From positions 31,432 to 95,431 of the forward strand of contig MWCI01000003.1 in assembly GCA_002069965.1 (NCBI GenBank): 64,000 nt of DNA, read 5' to 3'. Within the stretch, counting starts at the first letter, position 1. Each line of letters opens with the position of its first letter. This DNA is from Spirochaetes bacterium ADurb.Bin218. GTDB lineage: Bacteria; Spirochaetota; UBA4802; UBA5550. Both the position numbers and the translations under genes were made by a program. Under the pieces are notes generated by a model that ran no database searches, was not told the origin of the DNA, and worked only from the letters and a program-made list of their open reading frames with translations. Shown here in pieces: positions 17,681 through 24,898 of this stretch.

Positions 17681-18812
17681 TTGTTAACTCCTTGATTATT
17701 CCAAGATCGTACATCTTTTTACATACCATGCAACCTCTGTATGCAACAGAGAGCTTTGTCTCCTTTGAATAGAGATAGCTCAGCTTATCCCTGCACTCAG
17801 ATGAGAGCTCTTCTTTATGTTCATCAACAGCGCTTAAAATTCCCTCAGCTCTTATACATTTTAATACATCATAATTTTCGATAAAATCAGAGATGGTTCC
17901 TTCTCTCATTTCTCCAACGTTACAGAGAGTAAATTCTGGATCATCTTTAAAGGGTAGGCAATAGTGCCACCTATCATCAATAAATGGACTATCTCCACAG
18001 TGAGAGTAAAGTGAAAGCAGATCAATCAGTGAAGAGTTAGGGAATGTGTCAAAATCCCTTTCAGAAATCTTTAGCTTCTGGATAACATCATTTTTAAAGT
18101 GAGGCAAAAATGATCCAAGGCTCTCTTTATCATTCCCATAAAGAGAAAGGGAAGGGCATATATCCTCAAATTCTTCACCATCACCAAGAGGAGCAAGGGG
18201 AACTACTCTCTGTAAAACATTGGGATATATTTTTTTTAAGATATCACTTGTATTGTCATCAACACCTATAGTTACAAGTATCACTGGAATGATTTTCATC
18301 TTGGGTTCTTTACTTACAGTTATGAGATTATCCAGAGCAATATATCCATTGTCAGAGAGATTTTCCTGATACTGAGAAATACTTATCCCCACTATTAAAG
18401 GTTTTTCTATCTGAGATGATATTTTTTTAAAGAAATCTCTGGTGAAGCTTAGATCCTCAAAAACCTTACCATTTGTTGGCATAGATACTGTTTCTATTAT
18501 ATTCAATTTGAAAAGATTGATTATGGCATCGGTTATATCCATTTCATTATCTTTCCAAATGGTGGGCTCTCCCCCTGTTACAAACTGATATTTGATTAAG
18601 TTGCTTTCACTTAAGCGTTGTAAATCAATCAGGTAACTTTTAAAACATTCATAACTCATCTTATAGTGATAGCTATTGGCTTCCCTGAGGCAGCCTTTGC
18701 ATTGCTTATTACAAGTATTTGTTATTTGCAATGCTGGATATAATGTTGTCCAGGGTTTTGTGTTTCTTTTGCCCTTTATTACCTGGGCGTAGTTATAAAG
18801 TCTCTTTAACAC
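17655..18812 (-). CDS. Radical SAM protein with extra C-terminal cysteines
   Basis: The 385-residue protein has a radical SAM motif CNKQCKGC (C34, C38, C41; CxxxCxxC), TGGEPT as the SAM-contacting glycine motif, and many cysteines in its second half (SHCGD, HYCLP, TLCNVG, SEC, GCMVC), which could bind auxiliary clusters. The reaction is unknown. It starts with GTG at 18812, after GAGGAAG. It overlaps the first MinD-type ATPase gene. I know of no radical SAM gene in the described Desulfovibrio ORP operons, so this is a candidate new component. Confidence 0.85.
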   Translation of the reverse strand: MLKRLYNYAQVIKGKRNTKPWTTLYPALQITNTCNKQCKGCLREANSYHYKMSYECFKSYLIDLQRLSESNLIKYQFVTGGEPTIWKDNEMDITDAIINLFKLNIIETVSMPTNGKVFEDLSFTRDFFKKISSQIEKPLIVGISISQYQENLSDNGYIALDNLITVSKEPKMKIIPVILVTIGVDDNTSDILKKIYPNVLQRVVPLAPLGDGEEFEDICPSLSLYGNDKESLGSFLPHFKNDVIQKLKISERDFDTFPNSSLIDLLSLYSHCGDSPFIDDRWHYCLPFKDDPEFTLCNVGEMREGTISDFIENYDVLKCIRAEGILSAVDEHKEELSSECRDKLSYLYSKETKLSVAYRGCMVCKKMYDLGIIKELTSANSSSKR

Positions 18813-18885
18813 CTGTCTTCCTCTTAAATTATATTTAACTTACAATAAATATTCTTTATATTTGTGCTAAGCTTAACCATAGCGT

Positions 18886-19719
18886 TTAAAATTCAAAAAT
18901 ACGTCCAACAGAGGCATCGCTAAATTTTTCACCAAAGATATTTGCAAGTCTATGGGCAATGCGCAGACCAGTGCAATGGGACACTGCAATTTTCTGGACA
19001 TTATATTTTTTTAGCGATCTTAGGGTTTTTTCCACATAGTCCTCTGGAGCACTATCAAGGTGAGTGCCACCTATTACAGCAAAGAATTCACTGTGATTGC
19101 TTTTTGAACTGAGCTCATCAAGTATTTCTACAATTCCAGAATGAGCACATCCAAGTAAAACAACTGGGCCAGAGCTTGTCTCCAGAAGAAGAGAAAGGTC
19201 ATCAGAAAAAGGATCTGGTGCTATATCATCATTGTTTTTTCTCATCAAAAGCTTATCCCACGGTCTCCATCCTTCACTGTGATGGATGTTGGAAATTGTA
19301 AACATTCCATCTGCAATTTTTTCAAAACCATCTGTCTCTATAAACTCTGCACCATTTTCTTCATATAGTGATTTATCATGGGGAAATCCAATAGCTCTTT
19401 CCATGCCATTGGGTAACTTTGCGCATTTGGTCAAAAATGCATCGGGATGAAGATATACAGGAAGAGTCTCTTTTCTTTCTTTGAGTATAGATAATAATCC
19501 TCCAGTGTGATCGTAGTGACCATGGCTCAGGATAACCCTTTTTATTGAATTTATGTCTTTCCCCAAAAGTTTTAGGTTGTGGACAACTCCAAGCCCCTGT
19601 CCTGTATCAAAAAGAGTATTTCCCTCTTCTCTTTCTATAAAAAACGAAAGCCCATGCTCCCCAATAACAGGGAATGGAATCTGGACGCTGTTTTCACATA
19701 TAACAGTTATTTTGGTCAT
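18886..19719 (-). CDS. Metallo-beta-lactamase fold hydrolase (MBL, DHPPP-synthase-like)
   Basis: The 277-residue protein has the metal site SHGHYDHTGG (H66, H68, D70, H71), a GCAHSGI histidine and a late SHCTG. The sequence type (MTKITVICEN... FDTG) is that usually named 7,8-dihydropterin-6-methyl-4-aminobenzene-phosphate synthase-like; that function is shown only for archaeal members and is not claimed here. The ATG at 19719 with AAGGAGAT is preferred to an upstream in-frame TTG at 19743. It lies between the NifX-type genes and the radical SAM gene in the ORP-like locus. Confidence 0.85.
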   Translation of the reverse strand: MTKITVICENSVQIPFPVIGEHGLSFFIEREEGNTLFDTGQGLGVVHNLKLLGKDINSIKRVILSHGHYDHTGGLLSILKERKETLPVYLHPDAFLTKCAKLPNGMERAIGFPHDKSLYEENGAEFIETDGFEKIADGMFTISNIHHSEGWRPWDKLLMRKNNDDIAPDPFSDDLSLLLETSSGPVVLLGCAHSGIVEILDELSSKSNHSEFFAVIGGTHLDSAPEDYVEKTLRSLKKYNVQKIAVSHCTGLRIAHRLANIFGEKFSDASVGRIFEF

Positions 19720-19739
19720 AAATATCTCCTTCTGAAATT

Positions 19740-20099
19740 TCACCAGTGAGCTTCAACATTAGCATCTTCACATTGAGTAAGCTTCCCCTCTATGAAGTCA
19801 TTGATGGCCTCCTGAATTGTTTTGCTGTTAGATAGAAATATTTTAATTCCTGCAGCGGTTAAAGCGGCAAAGGCCTTTGGGCCAACATTTCCTGTTATCA
19901 AAATATCCGCACCTGAATCTATTATGTTTTTTGCAGATTGAATACCAGCGCCTTGAGATGAGTTTAGGTTTTGACTATTGTCTTTATATTCAAAGTTTTT
20001 GGTATCTGTGTCGTAGATAATAAATCCCTTTGCTCTGCCAAATCTACTATCCATTTGAGATTCAAGCCTTTTGTCTTCTGCAGTTATTGCAATTTTCAT
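19740..20099 (-). CDS. NifX/MTH1175-type protein
   Basis: The 119-residue protein is a second dinitrogenase Fe-Mo-cofactor-family domain: MKIAITAEDKRLES, DSRFGRAKGFIIYD, GADILITGNVGPKAF. It lacks the HFGHC histidines of the ORP-type paralogue at 14727-15065 and has only one cysteine, near the end (QCEDANVEAHW). It may therefore bind a different ligand or act as a scaffold. Its start overlaps the stop of the first gene by four bases. Confidence 0.87.
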   Translation of the reverse strand: MKIAITAEDKRLESQMDSRFGRAKGFIIYDTDTKNFEYKDNSQNLNSSQGAGIQSAKNIIDSGADILITGNVGPKAFAALTAAGIKIFLSNSKTIQEAINDFIEGKLTQCEDANVEAHW

Positions 20100-20518
20100 T
20101 TATTTATCTCCTTACTGGAATTTTTATTTAATGCAGAATTTTTTTCTCTGCAACAGTTTCGTCCCTTTGTTTGCATGGAGCATTTGTTGATTGATGCCCT
20201 ACATGGATGTAATTTATTTTTAATGTAAAGATCTATAATCTCCTCAATGGCTCCGCTATTCCATGGGTAGTGTTTTATCCCAGAATCGATTATCATCTCT
20301 GATATAAATCTACTTACAGCACCGCTTATAAGGACAGTGACACCCATCTCTTTTAGTCTTGCAATTCGCAATGAGCAGCTTTCAAGATCGAGGTTTATGG
20401 TAATGCTTTGAGTGATGGAATTTTCGCTTATCTCAAATATGATAAAGCGTTTTGCCTCATCTAAAAGAGGGGATATTCGATCTTGAAATATTGGTATTGC
20501 AACTAATTCATTGTTCAT
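20096..20518 (-). CDS. NifX-type protein with Cys-rich tail, first gene of the ORP-like locus
   Basis: The 140-residue protein has a degenerate NifX/MTH1175 domain (VAIPIFQDRISPLLDEAKRFIIFEI, GVTVLISGAVSRF) and a charged tail with several cysteines (HPCRASINKC, NCCREKN). It is the first gene behind the sigma-54 promoter. The promoter is so close that the predicted RNA start lies only about three bases before this ATG, so the message may be leaderless or the true start may lie inside. The tail could be a metal-binding extension. Confidence 0.78.
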   Translation of the reverse strand: MNNELVAIPIFQDRISPLLDEAKRFIIFEISENSITQSITINLDLESCSLRIARLKEMGVTVLISGAVSRFISEMIIDSGIKHYPWNSGAIEEIIDLYIKNKLHPCRASINKCSMQTKGRNCCREKNSALNKNSSKEINK

Positions 20519-20531
20519 ATTTATTTATATA

Positions 20532-20548
20532 AGCAATATTTGTGCCAA
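20532..20548 (-). promoter_or_regulatory. Sigma-54 promoter of the ORP-like locus
   Basis: On the minus strand the sequence reads TTGGCACAAATATTGCT, a full match to the TGGCAC-N5-TTGCW consensus for sigma-54. It lies 14 bases before the first NifX-type gene. A matching sigma-54 activator gene ends about 310 bases upstream. Confidence 0.88.
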
Positions 20549-20809
20549 ATTTTTATTTAATTGCAAAATAATTTTCTAAAATACTTTTTGCTTTAAAATA
20601 ATAAAGCATATATGCTGCTTTTGAGGATTTAGTGAATATAAAGGATTTTTTGTTTGAAAATTTAAGGGATAGGCAAAGATTTTAAGATATAAATAGAATC
20701 AATATTATTTTTTTATTCTTTTATAATGTTTAAAAATAAAACTTTTATTCATTGTCAATTGGAAGGATATATTAATTTTTTGATTTTTCTATTTTTACGA
20801 TGGTTTTAA

Positions 20810-20853
20810 TTGCAATTTGCAATACTTGTTTTTTATTATATTGCATATTGCAA
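20810..20853. promoter_or_regulatory. Tandem candidate enhancer sites for the sigma-54 activator
   Basis: Two similar sites, TTGCAA-T-TTGCAA (20810-20822) and TTGCAT-A-TTGCAA (20841-20853), start 31 bases apart (three helical turns). They lie about 265-305 bases upstream of the sigma-54 promoter and right behind the activator stop codon. The rest of 20549-20809 is AT-rich, with one lone TTGCAA near 20571 and no gene. Confidence 0.6.
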
Positions 20854-20856
20854 TAG

Positions 20857-22161
20857 TTATTCCATGTTGTATTTTTTCATTTTTCGCCATAGTGTTGATG
20901 AATTTATTCCAAGGGCTTGAGCTGTCTTTAATTTGTTGCCATTAAATTTACTAAGAGCCTTTGCTATATATATTTTTTCCATCTCCTCAAGGTTTTCTGA
21001 ACCAGTGAGTGTATCTTCTATTGCTCTGAGATATTGAGGAAGATGTTTTGTGTTTATATAAGCCTCACGACATAGGACAAAGGCATGTTCAATAATATTT
21101 TCCAGTTCCCTTACGTTTCCAGGAAAGTTATAGTTCATAAGGATATTCATGACCTCATCAGTGACTCCTTCTATATTTTTCCCTTTTATATAGTTAAATT
21201 TTTTTATAAAGTGAGATATAAGCAAAGGAATATCCTCTCTTCTTGCAGAAAGGGGCGGTAGCTTTATATTGATTACATTTAATCTGTAGAAGAGATCCTC
21301 TCGAAAGAGTCCTTTTTTTACTTCATCTGAAAGATTTTTGTTTGTTGCAGCAATTATTCTCACATTTGATTTTACTGGATTTAGTCCTCCCAGTGGTTCA
21401 TACTCTCTTTCCTGGATAAAACGAAGCAACTTTGCCTGGATAGCAGGCGAGATCTCTCCTATTTCGTCAAGAAACAGTGTTCCTTTTTCTGCCAGAGCTA
21501 TTTTGCCCAATTTATCTTTTTTGGCATCAGTAAAAGCTCCAGACTTATAACCAAAGAGTTCAGACTCAAGCAAATTGTCAGGCACAGCTGCACAGTTTAT
21601 AGCAACGAGAGGTCTGGATTTTCTTCCACTAAGATTGTGAATGGCCCGTGCTATAAGTTCTTTCCCTGTGCCACTTGCTCCTTCTATTAAAACAGTGCTG
21701 TCACTTACAGCAATATCTGGCAGTATTGAAAAGAGCTCTTTAAATTCCTTGCTTTTGCTTATGATGTCATTAAAGCTATAGTTTGATTCTATTTCCTTTC
21801 TTAGATGCTCAATTTCAGATATATCTCGGAATGTCTCGACCCCGCCAATGATTTCTCCAGATTCATTTTTTAGCAGTGCAGTGCTTATATTTATTGGTAT
21901 TATCTCACCAATGGAATTTACAATGTAGACAGTTTTGTTAACAATATTTCTTCCAGTGTTTATAGTTTCTCTAAGAGCACAGGAGTGCTCACAAATACTT
22001 GCATGGAAAACTTCAAAGCATAGCTTTCCGACAGCCTCTTGGGGGCTAATCTTTAATATATCAGCTGCAGCCTTATTTATGTAGGTAATTTTAAAGTCCA
22101 GATTAATAGTAAATACGCCATCAGCAATGCTGTCCAGTATGATCTCTTGATTGCTTAACAT
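20857..22161 (-). CDS. Sigma-54-dependent activator (Cys/His-rich PAS, AAA+, Fis HTH)
   Basis: The 434-residue protein has an N-terminal PAS domain, an AAA+ domain with Walker A GASGTGKE, GAFTDA in place of GAFTGA, Walker B GTLFLDEIGE, and a C-terminal Fis-type HTH (NKLKTAQALGINSSTLWRKMKKY). The PAS carries C48, H53, C57, H59 and C61 in a short stretch, a likely Fe-S, heme or metal site. Its gene lies just upstream of, and in line with, the sigma-54 promoter of the ORP-like locus, as the DVU2106-type regulator does in Desulfovibrio. It starts three bases after the (p)ppGpp synthetase stop. Confidence 0.93.
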   Translation of the reverse strand: MLSNQEIILDSIADGVFTINLDFKITYINKAAADILKISPQEAVGKLCFEVFHASICEHSCALRETINTGRNIVNKTVYIVNSIGEIIPINISTALLKNESGEIIGGVETFRDISEIEHLRKEIESNYSFNDIISKSKEFKELFSILPDIAVSDSTVLIEGASGTGKELIARAIHNLSGRKSRPLVAINCAAVPDNLLESELFGYKSGAFTDAKKDKLGKIALAEKGTLFLDEIGEISPAIQAKLLRFIQEREYEPLGGLNPVKSNVRIIAATNKNLSDEVKKGLFREDLFYRLNVINIKLPPLSARREDIPLLISHFIKKFNYIKGKNIEGVTDEVMNILMNYNFPGNVRELENIIEHAFVLCREAYINTKHLPQYLRAIEDTLTGSENLEEMEKIYIAKALSKFNGNKLKTAQALGINSSTLWRKMKKYNME

Positions 22162-22164
22162 TGA

Positions 22165-23490
22165 CTATTTCATCTGCTGGTTGAGAATAAATTGTTTAAA
22201 TCTCTGAGCTTGCTTAAAATCGGGCTTGATGCTTATAGCTTTGTCGCAGTCATCCAGGGCATGCTGAATATCTCCAAGGTCGTAATAGGTGAGGGCTCTA
22301 CCGTAAAAGGTGTCAGGCCATAGGGGGTTGAGTTCAAGAGATTTATTAAAATCACGGAGCGATTCGTCATATCGTTTGAGCATTCTATAGGCAAGTCCCC
22401 TATTTGTATATACCCTTGTGTCCCTGGGTTCCATCTCAATTGCTTTTGAGAAATCTTCAATTGCCTTTTCATATTCAGAGAGGGTAAAGTATACAAGACC
22501 CCTGTGGTTATATATGTAGTGGTTTGGTGAAACCAGCAAGAGCTGTGTATAAAGTTCCAGAGCGTCTTTGAGTCTGTTTTCCAGATGAGCATTCATTGCC
22601 TCAACAAGGAGATCATTCAGGTCGTGTTTATTGTTTGAATTATTTTGAGGCAGAGAAAATTTTTCTATTTTAGTTTCAATAGGAGCAGCTTCCATCTTTG
22701 ATTCAATTAGTGACGTAAGATCCCCACTTTGTTTCAGCTTTTCCATTTTTTCTGGTATTGTGGAGACCTTGTCCATTAGCTTTTTGTGTCTTTCCTGAAT
22801 GTCTTTGTATCGTTTCCTTTGGTAGTCTCTAATTTCCTGAAATATGGTATCCCCAAGGGATAGAGTTGCATTAACCGCAATCATCTTACGTCTGATAGTA
22901 TCTTCAACCTTATCTATGCTGGTTTTGTATATTAGCTCATGTTCAACCTCAGCCCAGGCGTCCTGAAGAATTGTCCTCAGTTGGATTTCAACTCTCATGC
23001 TGCTGTATTTATCTTTAAATTTCTTTGATACATCAGAGGGAATAGTTATTATTAGATGTATTGAGTCATATCCAAATTCTCTTATAGAAAGCTCTCTTGA
23101 TTTGTATTTTGTTTCAATAACATTAAAGCTCTCTTTAATGCGTCTTTCCACGCAGGTAAGATCTTCCAGAAAGGGAACAACAACCCTCAGTCCAATAATA
23201 TCGGTTATTGCATCAAAAGGCGATTCTATTGGAGCATTTTGACTTTTAAGCAATATCTTTCTGTAGAGAGCATCAAAGGTTTTGACTCTGCCTTTGATTT
23301 GAGCCTTACAGTCGCTGCCTATTAAAGCGTTTTCTGTTTTTTTTATGAGCAGTTCCAGTAATTTTTGTAAATTTTTGCTATTCTTTTCATAAAGAGATTG
23401 GATTTTGGATTTATTTTCAATCCAATAGTCAAGTCTATAATTCATAACATCAGCCATTGGTTGTTTTTTCGATCGAAACAATTTACTCAT
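22165..23490 (-). CDS. (p)ppGpp synthetase domain fused to TPR repeats
   Basis: The 441-residue protein begins with a RelA/SpoT nucleotidyltransferase domain (about 55-240: GRVKTFDALYRKI, ITDIIGLRVVV, EFGYDSIHLI, VEIQLRTILQDAWAEVEHEL) and ends with about four TPR units (about 290-435). There is no HD hydrolase, TGS or ACT domain, so it is a small alarmone synthetase with a protein-interaction tail. It would make (p)ppGpp from GTP/GDP and ATP. The SYNTH-TPR pairing suggests control by a partner protein. It ends three bases before the sigma-54 activator gene, so the two may be co-transcribed. No clear ribosome site is seen. Confidence 0.88.
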   Translation of the reverse strand: MSKLFRSKKQPMADVMNYRLDYWIENKSKIQSLYEKNSKNLQKLLELLIKKTENALIGSDCKAQIKGRVKTFDALYRKILLKSQNAPIESPFDAITDIIGLRVVVPFLEDLTCVERRIKESFNVIETKYKSRELSIREFGYDSIHLIITIPSDVSKKFKDKYSSMRVEIQLRTILQDAWAEVEHELIYKTSIDKVEDTIRRKMIAVNATLSLGDTIFQEIRDYQRKRYKDIQERHKKLMDKVSTIPEKMEKLKQSGDLTSLIESKMEAAPIETKIEKFSLPQNNSNNKHDLNDLLVEAMNAHLENRLKDALELYTQLLLVSPNHYIYNHRGLVYFTLSEYEKAIEDFSKAIEMEPRDTRVYTNRGLAYRMLKRYDESLRDFNKSLELNPLWPDTFYGRALTYYDLGDIQHALDDCDKAISIKPDFKQAQRFKQFILNQQMK

Positions 23491-23822
23491 AGTATAATAT
23501 AACAGAAAATTTTTTCAATATATTTTATTATTTTGGAAAAAAAAGACTATAAAAGTTACTAAAGTAAAATTCATACCAGTATTTATTCCCTAACTTTTTT
23601 AAAATAAAAATACTCTATTATCCCGTCACAGAAGGCTTCGGGGATAATATGTTTTTGATTTGACACAATACTGCTTCACTATTCCCACCTCTGAGGCGTG
23701 TAAGGCTAAAAATTAAGTAATTAACATTGGAAATTTGTATAAAAATAGCTGAGAAAATTTAATTTTTTATTGATTTAAAAAGATATTATTTTATTATAAA
23801 CTAAAATATTTAGGAGCTTTAT
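23491..23822. other. Gene-free stretch with dispersed hairpin repeat copy 2
   Basis: This stretch of 332 bases holds no gene that I can support. It contains repeat copy 2 on the minus strand (23601-23623) with its hairpin partner arm near 23640-23650, a short GC-richer patch around 23680-23712, and AT-rich sequence leading to the BFD-like gene. The GC-rich patch may be a trace of another element. Confidence 0.5.
23601..23623 (-). repeat. Dispersed hairpin/T-tract repeat, copy 2
   Basis: Its 23 bases are identical to 10062-10084 in opposite orientation. The arm ATTATCCC (about 23616-23623 on the plus strand) pairs with GGGATAAT at about 23641-23648, so it forms a hairpin with T-rich flank on the minus strand. 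Confidence 0.6.
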
Positions 23823-23978
23823 ATGGCAGAGTATATATGCTATTGCTTTAAATATACAGAAGAAGATATTATTTGCGACCTAAAAGAAAATGGACGGTCT
23901 ACCATTCTGGAAAAAATAGTAAAAGCAAAGTCCGCTAATGGCTGCAATTGCAAGGTGAATCACCCACAGGGTAGGTGA
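23823..23978 (+). CDS. BFD-like small [2Fe-2S] protein
   Basis: This 51-residue gene has an AGGAG site nine bases before its ATG. The product reads MAEYICYCFKYTEEDI, later GRSTILEKIV and GCNCKVNHPQGR. This is the bacterioferritin-associated-ferredoxin-like fold, with cysteines at 6, 8, 41 and 43 in the CxC...CxC arrangement seen in small redox proteins related to the CopZ/NirB [2Fe-2S] domain. The C-terminal cysteine of longer relatives (GRC) is missing because the protein stops at GR. It may be a small electron carrier. It is followed by a terminator and is transcribed alone. Confidence 0.82.
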   Translation: MAEYICYCFKYTEEDIICDLKENGRSTILEKIVKAKSANGCNCKVNHPQGR

Positions 23979-24023
23979 TGTATAAGCGATGTCCGCCGTG
24001 TAGTGGACAATAATATGTAGATT

Positions 24024-24059
24024 AAAAAACTGCTCCATAATAAAAGGAGCAGTTTTTTT
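24024..24059. terminator. Bidirectional terminator between BFD-like and crotonase genes
   Basis: A 13-base stem (24024-24036 with 24046-24058; ACTGCTCC core) has a 9-base loop, T-runs on the plus side and A-runs mirrored for the minus side. It serves two convergent genes. Confidence 0.88.
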
Positions 24060-24071
24060 GTGTAAGAAGGA

Positions 24072-24827
24072 TTATCCTTGAGTAAACATGAAGATAGGTG
24101 GTTTTCCTTCTTTTACCTGTTCGGGTTTGTAATCAAAGTATTCTGGATCTTCTTTTTCCATCTTGTCTATGATGTGCTTGTATGTTCTTCTCTTCATCTC
24201 TGCAAGGGTATTTCTTGATTTATTAAAGGTTTTTCCAAAGGCTATTGCCTCTTTTAATGTAGATTCAGCATCAGGGCATGCCTTCAGGATTACATTGTAT
24301 TTCTCAAGCTCTGCTGCGCTCATTTTCTCGCCGGTCCATTTCATTCTGATAAAGAGATGATATGGCATAATCCTTTTCATCCATTCAATCATTGAAGGAG
24401 CAAACTGGATCCCAAGGTCAACTTCTGGGAAGCAGAAATATCCTCTGTCTGAACGCATGAACCTGAAGTCGCATGCTCCAGCCAGCATTGCACCGTTTCC
24501 AAAGGCATGTCCTGTAATTGCAGCGATTGTTGGCACAGGAGACATGAGCATTGCCCTGAAAACCTCCCCATTTCTATAGAGCCATTTGCTTATTCCAGGA
24601 AAGTCCTGGGCTTGCTGAGCCTTCATCATCCAGCCAAGATCTACACCAAGAGAAAAGTTTTTTGGATCGCTTGATGTTAGAACTATTGCTTTTATTTCTT
24701 TGTCAGCAAGGATCTCTTCATAGGTTGCAAGCATCGCTTCAGCCCATTCAGGATTGTGTCTGTTTTCACCGTTGTTCATTATCATTATAGCAACAGTCTC
24801 GTCTTTTTTCCATTCAACTATAGCCAT
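24072..24827 (-). CDS. Enoyl-CoA hydratase/isomerase (crotonase) family protein
   Basis: The 251-residue protein has the crotonase fold pattern: VLTSSDPKNFSLGVDLGWM (oxyanion loop), and AAITGHAFGNGAMLAGACDFRFM with FCFPEVDLGIQF. Members act on acyl-CoA thioesters. The usual catalytic glutamates are only partly matched (the second region reads FPEVDLG), so hydratase or isomerase cannot be told apart. It has an AAGGAGG site. The neighbouring nitronate monooxygenase-like gene is on the same strand 66 bases upstream, with hairpins between them, and co-expression is uncertain. Confidence 0.85.
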   Translation of the reverse strand: MAIVEWKKDETVAIMIMNNGENRHNPEWAEAMLATYEEILADKEIKAIVLTSSDPKNFSLGVDLGWMMKAQQAQDFPGISKWLYRNGEVFRAMLMSPVPTIAAITGHAFGNGAMLAGACDFRFMRSDRGYFCFPEVDLGIQFAPSMIEWMKRIMPYHLFIRMKWTGEKMSAAELEKYNVILKACPDAESTLKEAIAFGKTFNKSRNTLAEMKRRTYKHIIDKMEKEDPEYFDYKPEQVKEGKPPIFMFTQG

Positions 24828-24862
24828 AACTCCTCCTTGTAATTTTTTGTTTATTATAAAAT

Positions 24863-24898
24863 ATTTCGCCCCTCAGCGAAATAGCATAAAGTGCTATT
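24863..24898 (-). terminator. Two small hairpins after the nitronate monooxygenase-like gene
   Basis: ATTTCGC/GCGAAAT (24863-24882) is followed on the minus strand by an A/T-rich run. A second stem AATAGCA/TGCTATT (24880-24898) overlaps the stop codon. Together they form a likely but weak terminator. Confidence 0.5.

Noticed and set aside
13530..20518. NifX-type proteins taken as nitrogen fixation genes
   Set aside because: No nifHDK, nifB or nifEN are present; the ATPase and ferredoxin pattern fits ORP loci better.
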